DNA from: Prevotella sp. UBA4376
Lineage (GTDB): Bacteria > Bacteroidota > Bacteroidia > Bacteroidales > Bacteroidaceae
DNA: 11,298 nt
Assembly (NCBI GenBank): GCA_002391185.1
Contig: DGRY01000019.1
Span: 2,273 to 13,570, forward strand
Direction of reading: 5' to 3'
Part shown: positions 1-7,094 of the stretch, piece after piece
Layout: the number at the start of each line of letters is the position of its first letter
How positions within the stretch are numbered: the stretch's first letter is position 1
Made by a program: the position numbers and the translations under genes
The notes under the pieces: model-generated
Database searches by the model: none
Told to the model about the DNA's origin: nothing
What the model saw: the letters and a program-made list of their open reading frames with translations, nothing else

Positions 1-545
1 GGAGCCTTGTAGTCGAGGGCTTCACCTGTGTAAGAGATGAAGATGGTAGGGATACATAGAGTGTCGTCGATGATGAACACCGGACTTGTTGGGTCCCAGG
101 CAGAATATCCGCGTGCCTCGAAGGTGTTACGGATACCACCGTTAGGGAAGCTTGACGCATCAGGTTCCTGCTGAACCAGCAGTTTGCCGTCAAACTGTTC
201 AATCATGCCTCCCTTGCCGTCGTGCTCTACAAAGGCATCGTGTTTCTCGGCAGTACCTTCTGTAAGAGGCTGAAACCAGTGTGTGTAGTGTGTAACTCCG
301 TTTTCCATAGCCCATTGCTTCATACCGCTTGCCACGGCATCAGCAATAGAACGGTCGAGACGTGCTCCGTTATCAATCACATTCACCAGTTCGGCATAAA
401 TATCTGCAGGGAGATATTTATACATTTTTTGACGGTTGAACACATACTTTGCAAAATACTCAGAGGGGCGCTCCTTTGGAGTGTCAACAATTAGTGGACG
501 CTTCTTGAACGCTTCTGCTACAACCTCAAATCTTAAGTTTGCCAT
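1..545 (-). CDS. glnN: Type III glutamine synthetase, N-terminal part (cut by window edge)
   Basis: Glutamine synthetase makes glutamine from glutamate, ammonia and ATP in the cytoplasm. The ATG at 545 opens a frame that stays open for 181 codons to the window edge, so only the N-terminus is present. The start reads [18 protein letters not shown], the characteristic opening of the long (about 700-residue) GSIII proteins of Bacteroidota. It is followed by [12 protein letters not shown], by [20 protein letters not shown] near residues 86-105, and by [21 protein letters not shown], which belong to the GSIII N-terminal and beta-grasp regions. The catalytic C-terminal part lies outside the window. 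The gene follows a DUF4250 gene on the same strand but is separated from it by that gene's terminator and a 12-bp palindrome, so it probably has its own promoter in 546-607. Family assignment is secure from conserved words; the leader-based regulation is inference. Confidence 0.93.
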   Translation of the reverse strand, partial: MANLRFEVVAEAFKKRPLIVDTPKERPSEYFAKYVFNRQKMYKYLPADIYAELVNVIDNGARLDRSIADAVASGMKQWAMENGVTHYTHWFQPLTEGTAEKHDAFVEHDGKGGMIEQFDGKLLVQQEPDASSFPNGGIRNTFEARGYSAWDPTSPVFIIDDTLCIPTIFISYTGEALDYKA

Positions 546-585
546 TATCTATTTCTTTTATTATGTTTGTTTTCTCTTCACCCAA

Positions 586-597
586 GGGCATATGCCC
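586..597. repeat. 12-bp perfect palindrome upstream of glnN
   Basis: GGGCATATGCCC is a perfect palindrome about 40 bp upstream of the glnN start and just downstream of the DUF4250 terminator. It is GC-rich at the ends in an AT-rich gap and is the kind of site a dimeric regulator could bind. No family of regulator can be named from the sequence, and a chance palindrome is possible. Confidence 0.35.
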
Positions 598-607
598 CTA
601 TAAACGC

Positions 608-642
608 AAAAAACTCTCGCAGACACGATGTGTTGCGGGAGT
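608..642 (-). terminator. Rho-independent terminator after the DUF4250 gene
   Basis: On the minus strand a 9-bp stem (ACTCCCGCA pairing with TGCGAGAGT, one G-T pair) closes a 12-nt loop and is followed at once by a run of six T residues (plus-strand A 608-613). It begins 10 bp past the DUF4250 stop codon at 652-654, the expected position for an intrinsic terminator of that gene, and it isolates the gene from glnN. Confidence 0.75.
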
Positions 643-651
643 CTTATATTT

Positions 652-843
652 TTATTGCTTCGCTCTGAAGCAACGTCCTTCTGCAAAATATTCAAAGCCA
701 GCGTCGTTTAGTTTGGCTTCGACCTTAGCAGGCTCGACGCCGAAAGCATAACATAGCTGGTTGAAATTGTCGAACTCCTCATCTCGAAGGAGCATATTAA
801 TCGCACTATACAGTATATTTGGATCGTTTGGAAGTCTGTCCAT
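652..843 (-). CDS. DUF4250 domain small protein
   Basis: This 63-residue protein starts MDRLPNDPNILYSAINMLLR and continues with NFNQLCYAFGVEPAKVEAKL and GFEYFAEGRCF. The pattern of an N-terminal LPxDPxxLxSxxNxxLRD, a central helix with a Cys, and a C-terminal GFEY is that of the DUF4250 family (PF14056), short single-domain proteins with no known role. The length is normal for the family. The middle could be a small helix-turn-helix-like fold, but that is a guess. The gene stands alone: it has a promoter-like TAnnTTTG at 864-871 and an intrinsic terminator at 608-642, so it is probably a single-gene transcript. There is no signal peptide or membrane segment. Family assignment rests on recalled motifs. 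Confidence 0.85.
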   Translation of the reverse strand: MDRLPNDPNILYSAINMLLRDEEFDNFNQLCYAFGVEPAKVEAKLNDAGFEYFAEGRCFRAKQ

Positions 844-863
844 GATCTTTTATTATTTTCGTG

Positions 864-871
864 CAAAAGTA
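864..871 (-). promoter_or_regulatory. Bacteroidota -7 promoter element for the DUF4250 gene
   Basis: The minus strand reads TACTTTTG, a full match to the TAnnTTTG -7 element used by the primary sigma factor of Bacteroidota, 20 bp before the ATG. A TTTC lies 20 bp further upstream, a partial match to the -33 TTTG. That upstream half lies inside the 14-bp tandem repeat at 881-908. Confidence 0.65.
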
Positions 872-880
872 CAAAAAAAA

Positions 881-908
881 ATGTGGAATGTGAAATGTGG
901 AATGTGAA
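881..908. repeat. Tandem 14-bp repeat, two perfect copies
   Basis: ATGTGGAATGTGAA occurs twice in succession (881-894 and 895-908), directly upstream of the DUF4250 -7 element. Related words in inverse orientation (ACATTCC at 954-960, ACCACATT at 965-972) sit at the other end of the gap next to the rseP stop codon, so the 880-972 gap has an interrupted inverted-repeat layout. Confidence 0.7.
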
Positions 909-913
909 ATTCT

Positions 914-928
914 TCGCACGAAGTGCGA
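914..928. repeat. Hairpin TCGCAC-GAA-GTGCGA downstream of rseP
   Basis: A perfect 6-bp stem with a 3-nt loop lies 45 bp past the rseP stop codon. It could end the rseP transcript, but the minus strand continues AGAATTTC with no T-run, so it is not a standard intrinsic terminator. A second AT-rich arm pair (TAATGA 930-935, TCATTA 947-952) sits between it and rseP. Confidence 0.5.
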
Positions 929-972
929 TTAATGATTAATAATTACTCATTATACATTCCAAATACCACATT

Positions 973-2364
973 CTACATATATCCCAGCCAGCGCAGGATA
1001 TCGTTGAGGTTGGCTACAACCATGAGCAGTACCAAAATGCCAATACCAATGTATTCAGCCCATATAAGGAATTTCTCAGATGGTTTTCTGCCTGTTATCA
1101 TTTCATAGATAAGGAACAGTACATGACCACCGTCGAGGGCTGGGATAGGAAGAATGTTCATGAATGCAAGGATGATGCTGAGCAGAGCTGTCATCTTCCA
1201 GAACATATACCAGTCAAATTCGGCAGGGAACAGACTGCCGATAGAGCCAAAGCCTCCGAGTGATTTAGCTCCATCTTTTGAAGCAACGTATTTCATGTCG
1301 CTGACATAGCCCTTCAACACGTTCCAGCCATAGTTGATACCAGCAGGAATGCTCTCAAGCAAACTGTATTCGATGTGAACAGGTTTGTAAATCTCCATGA
1401 TGTTAGGGAACACCACCTCGAGTTTCAAATCGTTAGAAAGCAAGGCTTTTGCTGTGTGCACCTCGCCGTTAGCTTTTGACTGCCATGTGATAGCTGCTGT
1501 GCGAATCTTAATGCTGTCCTTACGGGTTACCGCACCTGTCATGGCATCTTCAAGTTTGCTCAGCTCGTTCATGAAATCGTTGGCAGAGTCAACTTTCTTT
1601 CCGTTGATGGCAAGCAAACGGTCGCCTTTTCTTATACCTATCTTATATGCAGGACCTTTTTCAATAATGCTGTCAACATCAGCATTGAGGAATGGACGGC
1701 AGAACATTGGTGATGATTTCAACATGTTGAGCAGGTTGATGTCGCCAGGCAGGTTGATGCTCATTGGTTTGCCATTGCGGATGATGTCAACACGCTTTGC
1801 CTTTGACAGATCGCGGAAGAGGTCGGCATTGAAATCCTTGAATGTGCCGTTGTCGGTTCCTACAAGGATGTCGCGGTCTTTAAAACCATAGGCTTTTGCC
1901 TCTTTGTTGAATTTCATACCCTGCTTCATGTCTTTTACCTGAACATAGGTTTCGCCCCATGTGAACATAATCATGCAGTAGAGGAAGAGTGCAAAGATGA
2001 AATTCACAGTAACACCACCAATCATGATGAGCAGGCGCTGCCATGCTGGTTTTACGCGGAATTCCCATGGCTGAGCAGGTTGTTTCATCTGTTCGGTGTC
2101 CATGCTTTCGTCAATCATACCCGAAATTTTGCAGTATCCACCAAGTGGAAGCCAACCAACACCGTATTCGGTGTCGCTGTTCTTTGGCTTGAAACTAAAA
2201 AGTTTTCCTGTCCATTTGCCAATTCCAAGGTCAAAGAAGATATAGAATTTCTCGACTCTCACTCCAAAGAGTTTGGCGAAAAACATGTGTCCGCCTTCAT
2301 GAAGCAAGACGAGTAAAGAGATTGCCAGTATGAACTGAAGCAGTCTGATTAAAAATACTTCCAT
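973..2364 (-). CDS. rseP: Site-2 intramembrane zinc metalloprotease, RseP family
   Basis: RseP-type proteases cut membrane-spanning anti-sigma factors or leftover signal peptides within the inner membrane. This 463-residue protein has the zinc motif HEGGH (H22, E23, H26) in its first membrane segment. It also has the MIGGVTVNFIFALFLYCMI segment near 113-131 and the C-terminal NILPIPALDGGH motif (third zinc ligand D411) followed by a last membrane helix. A degenerate PDZ-like stretch follows the second membrane segment, and a clearer PDZ domain lies around residues 226-272, including GPAYKIGIRKGDRLLAINGK. Length and layout are normal for RseP of Bacteroidota. The ATG at 2364 is the natural start because the first hydrophobic helix follows directly. 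The gene follows dxr on the same strand, but a 276-bp repeat-rich gap makes separate transcription possible. The substrate cannot be told from the sequence. Confidence 0.95.
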   Translation of the reverse strand: MEVFLIRLLQFILAISLLVLLHEGGHMFFAKLFGVRVEKFYIFFDLGIGKWTGKLFSFKPKNSDTEYGVGWLPLGGYCKISGMIDESMDTEQMKQPAQPWEFRVKPAWQRLLIMIGGVTVNFIFALFLYCMIMFTWGETYVQVKDMKQGMKFNKEAKAYGFKDRDILVGTDNGTFKDFNADLFRDLSKAKRVDIIRNGKPMSINLPGDINLLNMLKSSPMFCRPFLNADVDSIIEKGPAYKIGIRKGDRLLAINGKKVDSANDFMNELSKLEDAMTGAVTRKDSIKIRTAAITWQSKANGEVHTAKALLSNDLKLEVVFPNIMEIYKPVHIEYSLLESIPAGINYGWNVLKGYVSDMKYVASKDGAKSLGGFGSIGSLFPAEFDWYMFWKMTALLSIILAFMNILPIPALDGGHVLFLIYEMITGRKPSEKFLIWAEYIGIGILVLLMVVANLNDILRWLGYM

Positions 2365-2425
2365 TTTTTATTTTAGTTTTATAATTCTACTTTAACATAT
2401 TGAACTTATCTCGCATTTAATCTTT

Positions 2426-2442
2426 ATCTCTAAAATAGAGAT
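2426..2442. repeat. AT-rich hairpin upstream of rseP
   Basis: ATCTCTAAAATAGAGAT is a perfect 7-bp stem with a 3-nt loop, 62 bp upstream of the rseP start. On the plus strand a T-rich tract follows, but no plus-strand gene precedes it. In the rseP mRNA leader it would be a weak hairpin. Its TAGAGA/TCTCTA words match those of the nearby repeat element. Confidence 0.5.
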
Positions 2443-2453
2443 TTTATTTTTTA

Positions 2454-2584
2454 TCTCGAATTAGAGAATTTGAGAAACGAAGTTCGACGGCCGAAGGGAA
2501 AGTCAATTTTTGGCTTGTGCCTTAGTTCTCATCAACTCATCTTAACAATTTAATTCTCTAATTCTCTAATTCTCTAATTCGAGA
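2454..2584. repeat. 131-bp segment bounded by 17-bp perfect inverted repeats
   Basis: TCTCGAATTAGAGAATT at 2454-2470 is the exact reverse complement of 2568-2584. The 97 bp between them contain no usable ORF. The right side includes three tandem copies of AATTCTCT (2552-2575). The layout resembles a small non-autonomous repeat (MITE- or REP-like) in the dxr-rseP gap. No target-site duplication is evident. Confidence 0.6.
2552..2583. repeat. 8-bp tandem repeat, three exact copies plus one variant
   Basis: AATTCTCT occurs at 2552-2559, 2560-2567 and 2568-2575, followed by the variant AATTCGAG at 2576-2583. The number of copies in such short tandem arrays often varies between strains. It lies 188 bp or more from the rseP start and is unlikely to be coding. 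Confidence 0.75.
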
Positions 2585-2588
2585 CCTC

Positions 2589-2637
2589 AAAAATTGAGTT
2601 CGAAAAGATTTCTATTCGAGAAAAATTGAGTTCGAAA
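2589..2637. repeat. 17-bp direct repeat just past the dxr stop
   Basis: AAAAATTGAGTTCGAAA occurs at 2589-2605 and again at 2621-2637, ending 4 bp before the dxr stop codon at 2641-2643. In the minus-strand transcript each copy ends in a run of five T residues, but neither has a stable stem before it, so terminator function is uncertain. Confidence 0.7.
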
Positions 2638-2640
2638 TAT

Positions 2641-3819
2641 CTACGAGTTTTGTGCTACAAGTTCTGACGCTATGCGACGAGCTTCCTTATCTGTTTGGAG
2701 ATAAACATCAAGGTCGGGATTCTTGTCGAAAGCCGTTTTCTGCATGGTTTGTTCTATAATCTCTGCCATACCGAGGAAGCTGCATTGATTCTTTCTGAAT
2801 GCAAGGTTGGCAACCTCGTTGGCTGCATTAAGGATACATGGCATGTTGCCTCCCTTGTTGATGGCCTCGTATGCCAATGCCAAGCACTTGAACTTGTTTA
2901 CATCGGGTTCGAAGAACTCTAACTTCTGTGCTTTGAAGAAATCAAGACGCTCGCCCTTGAGAGTTAAGCGCTGTGGGAAAGAGAAGGCATACTGAATAGG
3001 TAGGCGCATATCTGGCACACCCAATTGAGCCTTTACTGCTCCGTCCATGAACTGAACACCACTATGAACAATTGACTGTGGATGAATGAGTACCTGAATC
3101 TTGTCGGCTGGTACACCGAAAAGCCATTTTGCTTCCATCACCTCAAAACCCTTGTTCATTAGTGAAGCAGAGTCGATGGTTATCTTTGCACCCATGTCCC
3201 ATGTGGGATGTTTCAGGGCGTCGGCAGCTGTAACTGTTTTGAGCTGTTCGTGTGTGTAGTTGCGGAAAGGACCGCCTGAACAGGTGAGCAGAATCTTGTC
3301 AACCTCGTTCATGTTTTCGCCTACAAGACTCTGGAAGATGGCACTATGCTCAGAGTCAACAGGAAGCATATCTACATGATACTGCTGAACAAGGTTAAGG
3401 ATGAGCTCGCCGGCAACAACAAGAGTTTCCTTGTTGGCAAGACAAATCTTTTTGCCAGCCTTTATGGCATTGATTGTTGGTACAAGACCAGAGAATCCCA
3501 CCATTGAAGCCAAAACCATGTCGATAGGTTCAGCCTGCACAATTTCTTCAAGAGCCTGTCGGCCGGCATACACCTTTATGTCGGGTTCATCAACGAGCAG
3601 CTGTTGCAGTTCTTCATAGTGTTCTTCGTTGGCAATGACAACAGCTGCAGGCTTGAATTTGTGTGCCTGTTCGGCAAGTTTCTGCACGCTGTTGTTGGCT
3701 GTGAGGCAGTACACTTCGTAGAGGTCGCTATGCTGCTCAATAACATCGAGAGCCTGAGTGCCTATGCTGCCTGTACTGCCAAGAATACATATTTGTTTTT
3801 TCTTTATTTCTTCTTTCAT
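2641..3819 (-). CDS. dxr: 1-deoxy-D-xylulose-5-phosphate reductoisomerase
   Basis: Dxr (IspC) converts DXP to 2-C-methyl-D-erythritol 4-phosphate with NADPH, the first committed step of the MEP isoprenoid pathway, and is the target of fosmidomycin. The 392-residue protein has the NADPH-binding GSTGSIG at 14-20, LANKETLV at 128-135, the metal and substrate site PVDSEHSAIFQ at 153-163 (D155, E157), CSGGPFR at 180-186 and DSASLMNKG at 216-224. These are followed by the third metal ligand E229, HPQSIVHS at 246-253 and LNAANE at 330-335. All catalytic residues are present and the length is normal. Its ATG lies 12 bp after the rimM stop, so the two are almost certainly co-transcribed, and rseP follows downstream as is usual in this phylum. 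Confidence 0.97.
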   Translation of the reverse strand: MKEEIKKKQICILGSTGSIGTQALDVIEQHSDLYEVYCLTANNSVQKLAEQAHKFKPAAVVIANEEHYEELQQLLVDEPDIKVYAGRQALEEIVQAEPIDMVLASMVGFSGLVPTINAIKAGKKICLANKETLVVAGELILNLVQQYHVDMLPVDSEHSAIFQSLVGENMNEVDKILLTCSGGPFRNYTHEQLKTVTAADALKHPTWDMGAKITIDSASLMNKGFEVMEAKWLFGVPADKIQVLIHPQSIVHSGVQFMDGAVKAQLGVPDMRLPIQYAFSFPQRLTLKGERLDFFKAQKLEFFEPDVNKFKCLALAYEAINKGGNMPCILNAANEVANLAFRKNQCSFLGMAEIIEQTMQKTAFDKNPDLDVYLQTDKEARRIASELVAQNS

Positions 3820-3831
3820 TATTACTATCGT

Positions 3832-4356
3832 TTAGTCAAGGTTCATAAGACCATCGGGAAGATCGTAGTCTATTCTCTTAGCCTTCACATCAATGCCTTT
3901 GATAAGAGCTTCGTTGGCAGGGATAAGAGCTTCGCTGCCATCGGGAGTTTCAATCTCAAAGAGAATGTTGATGGTAGAGTCGTCAACAGCCTGTATTGTC
4001 CCCAAGAACTTATCGGTGTTTATGTCGTGCAGAGCAAATCCAATGATTTGTGCCCATGAAACATTCTCTTCGTCTCTGTCGGCAAGCTCACGAGGGAAAT
4101 ACACGTCGAGACCTGTAAGATTGGCTGCCTTCTCCTGTGAGTCGATACCTTCAAGAATCATCAGGGCTGTTTCATCGTTCTTGAAACGATATTCTTCCAT
4201 AAAGAAAGGTACGAGTATTCCGTCGATATCAAGAATGATATAGTCGGCATCTTGACGGTCAAAGATATCATCGTCGAAGTTGAAACTTATCTCGCCCTTC
4301 ACTCCATGAGGCTTACCTAATCTGCCAATCTTGTAAACGTCTTCTCTTCTTATCAT
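3832..4356 (-). CDS. rimM: Ribosome maturation factor RimM
   Basis: RimM binds ribosomal protein S19 and helps assemble the head of the 30S subunit during 16S rRNA processing. The 174-residue protein starts MIRREDVYKIGRLGKPHGVKGE, which contains the family hallmark GxxxGxHGxxGE near residues 11-22. LTGLDVYFPRE follows in the middle, and a C-terminal PRC-barrel half carries IGFALHDINTDKFLGTI and EALIPANEALIKGID. Length and two-domain layout are typical. Unlike the common rpsP-rimM-trmD order of Proteobacteria, here it sits between murA and dxr, 34 bp after murA and 12 bp before dxr, inside the minus-strand operon. Confidence 0.94.
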   Translation of the reverse strand: MIRREDVYKIGRLGKPHGVKGEISFNFDDDIFDRQDADYIILDIDGILVPFFMEEYRFKNDETALMILEGIDSQEKAANLTGLDVYFPRELADRDEENVSWAQIIGFALHDINTDKFLGTIQAVDDSTINILFEIETPDGSEALIPANEALIKGIDVKAKRIDYDLPDGLMNLD

Positions 4357-4390
4357 ATTTAATCTTATGACTGTTTGCGTTTAATTATAG

Positions 4391-5701
4391 TTAGTCGTCA
4401 ACACGCTTGATACAAGCTCCGAGGCTATTTAAACGATGTTCAATATCCTCGTAACCGCGGTCAATCTGAGCAATGTTGGCAATGCGACTTGTGCCGTTGG
4501 CACTCATGGCAGCAATGAGCAAAGCTATACCCGCGCGGATATCAGGACTTGTCATGCGGCCTGCACGCAGAGTGATGTTTCTGTCGTGTCCAACAACCAC
4601 AGCTCGATGAGGGTCGCAAAGAATAATCTGTGCACCCATATCAATGAGCTTGTCGGTGAAGAACAAGCGACTTTCAAACATTTTCTGGTGAATGAGCACT
4701 GTGCCACGAGCCTGTGTTGCAACAACGAGCAACACCGAAAGAAGGTCAGGAGTGAGTCCTGGCCAAGGTGCATCGGCAAGTGTCATGATAGTGCCGTCGA
4801 TAAATGAATCGACAACATAGTGTTCTTGTTTTGGAATGAAAAGGTCGTCGCCTTCAGCTTCTATTTTTACACCTAAACGGCGGAAAGCATCGGGGATGAT
4901 ACCTAAATTTTTGAGCGATACATTCTTTATGCGAATGCCATCGCCAATCATAGCGGCCATACCAATGAATGAGCCAACCTCAATCATGTCGGGAAGGATG
5001 GTGTGCTCTGCTCCATGCAGCTTTTCTACACCTTCGATGGTGAGCAGGTTGCTGCCTATGCCTGTGATGTTTGCGCCCATAGAGTTGAGCAGTTTGCAAA
5101 GCTGTTGCAGATAAGGTTCGCAGGCTGCATTGTATATTGTTGTGGTGCCTTTGGCGCATACTGCAGCCATAACGATGTTGGCAGTACCCGTTACTGAAGC
5201 TTCATCAAGAAGCATGTAGCAGCCGTTGAGCTGTTGAGCCTTTATTTGGAAAACATCACGTTCCTCGTCTTTTACGAAATGAGCTCCAAGATTCTTGAAG
5301 CCAAGGAAATGAGTGTCGAGACGGCGGCGACCAATCTTGTCGCCTCCTGGTTTGGCTACTGTAGCCTTGCCGAAACGTCCCAGCAACGGACCAATCATTA
5401 GTACACTACCACGTAGGGCAGAGCATTTCTTAACAAACTCAATGCTGTCAAGATAGTCGAGATTGAGTTCATCGCTTTGGAATGTGTAGTCGTTACGTGA
5501 GTTGCGGGTTACCTTAACCCCTGTGTCGGCCAAGAGTTTTATGAGGTTGTTGACATCAAGAATATCAGGAATGTTCTTTATGCGTACAGGTTCGTTGGTG
5601 AGCAATGTTGCACAGATAACCTGCAGAGCTTCGTTCTTTGCACCTTGTGGTGTGATGGTTCCCTTTAGGTGATGTCCGCCTTCTATGATAAATGATTCCA
5701 T
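4391..5701 (-). CDS. murA: UDP-N-acetylglucosamine 1-carboxyvinyltransferase (MurA), Asp at the fosfomycin-Cys position
   Basis: MurA transfers enolpyruvate from PEP to UDP-GlcNAc, the first committed step of peptidoglycan synthesis. A TTG two codons upstream (5707) is possible, but the ATG at 5701 gives a 436-residue protein and places the conserved pair in PQGAKNEALQ at K22 and N23, exactly the E. coli numbering. Other landmarks are SALRGSVLMIGPLLGRFG (UDP-GlcNAc binding), APWPGLTPDL with the general base D319, and DIRAGIALLIAA with R389. The active-site loop reads KPGGDKIGRRRLD, so D121 stands where E. coli has C115, the residue alkylated by fosfomycin. Natural Asp versions, as in Mycobacterium and Chlamydia, are active and fosfomycin-resistant, so intrinsic resistance is predicted. 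The gene begins 6 bp after the DUF4290 stop codon and is followed by rimM. Confidence 0.96.
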   Translation of the reverse strand: MESFIIEGGHHLKGTITPQGAKNEALQVICATLLTNEPVRIKNIPDILDVNNLIKLLADTGVKVTRNSRNDYTFQSDELNLDYLDSIEFVKKCSALRGSVLMIGPLLGRFGKATVAKPGGDKIGRRRLDTHFLGFKNLGAHFVKDEERDVFQIKAQQLNGCYMLLDEASVTGTANIVMAAVCAKGTTTIYNAACEPYLQQLCKLLNSMGANITGIGSNLLTIEGVEKLHGAEHTILPDMIEVGSFIGMAAMIGDGIRIKNVSLKNLGIIPDAFRRLGVKIEAEGDDLFIPKQEHYVVDSFIDGTIMTLADAPWPGLTPDLLSVLLVVATQARGTVLIHQKMFESRLFFTDKLIDMGAQIILCDPHRAVVVGHDRNITLRAGRMTSPDIRAGIALLIAAMSANGTSRIANIAQIDRGYEDIEHRLNSLGACIKRVDD

Positions 5702-5707
5702 AGACAA

Positions 5708-6316
5708 TTATTTCTTTTTGCGTTTGCCTCCGTTGTTATTCTGCAGAGTCTCACGCTCATTTATCTTTTCAAAAACAAAACTGTCGAGGTCGAGCTGCAC
5801 TTTGCCATTTGTGAAACGTGCTAAGTCGCTGGCCACTTTCTCGTCGGCTGATGAACCATGACTCCATTGTAGAAGGTCGCGCTTCATCTGATTGGCTGTG
5901 AGGCGAATCAGTTCGTCGCGTTCTTCGCCATCAGGCATGGTTTCCAACTGTTTGAATAGTTCAAAGACCATATTGCCATAGTGTTTTACGGGAATGCGCT
6001 TCATAGGGTATTCTATGGGTTCTGGCTTTGTTGCCATTTTGAGAGCACCACTAACATCGAAAGGAAAGTCAATGTCAAGTTGAAAATTACTCATAATGGC
6101 GAGATGATCCCAAAGGCGCTGCTCGTAATCTTCAGTAGCACGGTTCTGGGGGTACATGCGGTCCATGATAGCAACGATGGCTTCTGCGCACTTCTGACGT
6201 TCTTCCTTGTCTTTCAGCGCAACGCAGTAGTCAACCATATTCTGAATCTCACGTCCGTATTCCGGAAGTATGAGTTTCTCGCGCTGTGTATTGTAGTCTA
6301 ATCCTTCAATGTTCAT
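5708..6316 (-). CDS. DUF4290 family protein of unknown function
   Basis: This 202-residue protein matches the DUF4290 family (PF14123), which I know only from Bacteroidota and which regularly sits next to murA. It starts MNIEGLDYNTQREKLILPEYGR, with the conserved LxYNTxRxxLxLPEYGRxIQxMVxYC pattern. It continues with WDHLAIMSNFQLDIDFPFDV and with YGNMVFELFKQLETMPDGEERDEL. The body looks mainly helical and soluble, with no signal peptide or membrane span. The C-terminus is a basic low-complexity tail (GGKRKKK), which could contact nucleic acid or an acidic partner. It starts 5 bp after the tsaB stop codon and ends 6 bp before the murA ATG, so it is tightly coupled in the operon. Its role is unknown; a link to envelope synthesis is only suggested by position. 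Confidence 0.9.
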   Translation of the reverse strand: MNIEGLDYNTQREKLILPEYGREIQNMVDYCVALKDKEERQKCAEAIVAIMDRMYPQNRATEDYEQRLWDHLAIMSNFQLDIDFPFDVSGALKMATKPEPIEYPMKRIPVKHYGNMVFELFKQLETMPDGEERDELIRLTANQMKRDLLQWSHGSSADEKVASDLARFTNGKVQLDLDSFVFEKINERETLQNNNGGKRKKK

Positions 6317-6321
6317 ATTTC

Positions 6322-7029
6322 TTATTTTTCTATTTCGAGTAAAGGCTTGGATTTCTTAGCAACAAAGTCTTTTAGATAGAAAGGCACAAAGTATGCCACA
6401 TCTTCATACTTCTCAATGGCGATGCGCTTTTCAGCCAATGGGAACATATATTTTGCTAAAGCATCAATGTTGTCGATGAAGTGTGCATTTGGGTGATTGA
6501 TCACCTCTTTGCATTTCTTGGCTCCGTCGCCAAAGAAATATACAGGTGCCTTGTCGAGATACTCTTTGTAGGTGTCGGCATCAACGATGTCAGCCTGTAT
6601 AGGGCGCACTTCCTTGAGTGCTTGTGTGAACACCTGTGCATAGACCTCCATGCGGCGGGCATCGAGCATTGGAACGAGAAGCGCATTTTCTTCCTTTACC
6701 ATTTCACGAAGCAACACGGGAACACAAAGCAGTTCAAGAGTAGGAACAGCAATGAGTTTCACATCACGACCATAGGCTACACCCTTTGCCATAGATGTTC
6801 CAATGCGCAAACCAGTGTATGAACCTGGACCGCAGCTAACCGCCACAGCGTCAAGCGGAATGGCATGGTTGTCCATAAATGAGAGAGCCTCGTCAATGAA
6901 GGTTCCAAGTTGTTCATTGTGATGAGGACCGCCGCTATGGTCCTCCTTGTTGAAGATGCATTCGGCGTCATTACTTACTGCAACAGAGCACACGTTTGTA
7001 CTCGTTTCAATGTTCAATATACACGACAT
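6322..7029 (-). CDS. tsaB: tRNA threonylcarbamoyladenosine biosynthesis protein TsaB
   Basis: TsaB is the non-catalytic partner of TsaD in the complex that adds threonylcarbamoyl to A37 of ANN-decoding tRNAs. The 235-residue protein opens MSCILNIETSTNVCSVAVSN, the ASKHA-type phosphate-1 strand. It has the family signature CGPGSYTGLRIG at 66-77 and VPMLDARRMEVYAQVF at about 119-134. The C-terminal half is more divergent, as usual. Length is normal. It is the first gene of the minus-strand operon: a TAnnTTTG element at 7057-7064 precedes it, and the DUF4290 gene starts 5 bp after its stop. It is divergent from yicC. Confidence 0.95.
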   Translation of the reverse strand: MSCILNIETSTNVCSVAVSNDAECIFNKEDHSGGPHHNEQLGTFIDEALSFMDNHAIPLDAVAVSCGPGSYTGLRIGTSMAKGVAYGRDVKLIAVPTLELLCVPVLLREMVKEENALLVPMLDARRMEVYAQVFTQALKEVRPIQADIVDADTYKEYLDKAPVYFFGDGAKKCKEVINHPNAHFIDNIDALAKYMFPLAEKRIAIEKYEDVAYFVPFYLKDFVAKKSKPLLEIEK

Positions 7030-7056
7030 AATAATTAATCTATTCTAAATAACATG

Positions 7057-7064
7057 CAAATTTA
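7057..7064 (-). promoter_or_regulatory. -7 promoter element for the tsaB operon
   Basis: The minus strand reads TAAATTTG, a full TAnnTTTG match, 27 bp upstream of the tsaB ATG. No clear -33 TTTG is seen at the expected spacing. It probably drives tsaB-DUF4290-murA-rimM-dxr. Confidence 0.6.
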
Positions 7065-7086
7065 CTCTTTTTTCCCGCAATTTTCG

Positions 7087-7094
7087 TACTTTTG
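7087..7094 (+). promoter_or_regulatory. -7 promoter element for yicC
   Basis: TACTTTTG matches TAnnTTTG fully and lies 23 bp upstream of the yicC ATG. The upstream half is only T-rich. It lies 22 bp from the oppositely oriented tsaB element, so the two promoters share one short divergent region and could interfere with or be regulated together. Confidence 0.65.

Noticed and set aside
1397..1891. Plus-strand frame of 164 codons inside rseP
   Set aside because: It is a shadow of the rseP PDZ region; the opposite strand carries the conserved protein.
2426..2450. Plus-strand intrinsic terminator (hairpin followed by T-rich tract)
   Set aside because: No plus-strand gene precedes it and the stem is almost entirely A-T; it is better treated as part of the repeat-rich gap.
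2552..2583. Short CRISPR-like array
   Set aside because: The units are 8 bp, directly adjacent and without spacers, so this is a simple tandem repeat.
3604..4059. Plus-strand frame of 151 codons spanning the dxr-rimM junction
   Set aside because: It runs opposite to two well-supported genes and its product has low-complexity hydrophobic runs with no family motifs.
5702..5707. TTG start for murA two codons upstream
   Set aside because: The ATG at 5701 is the better start codon and gives exactly the E. coli numbering for K22 and N23.
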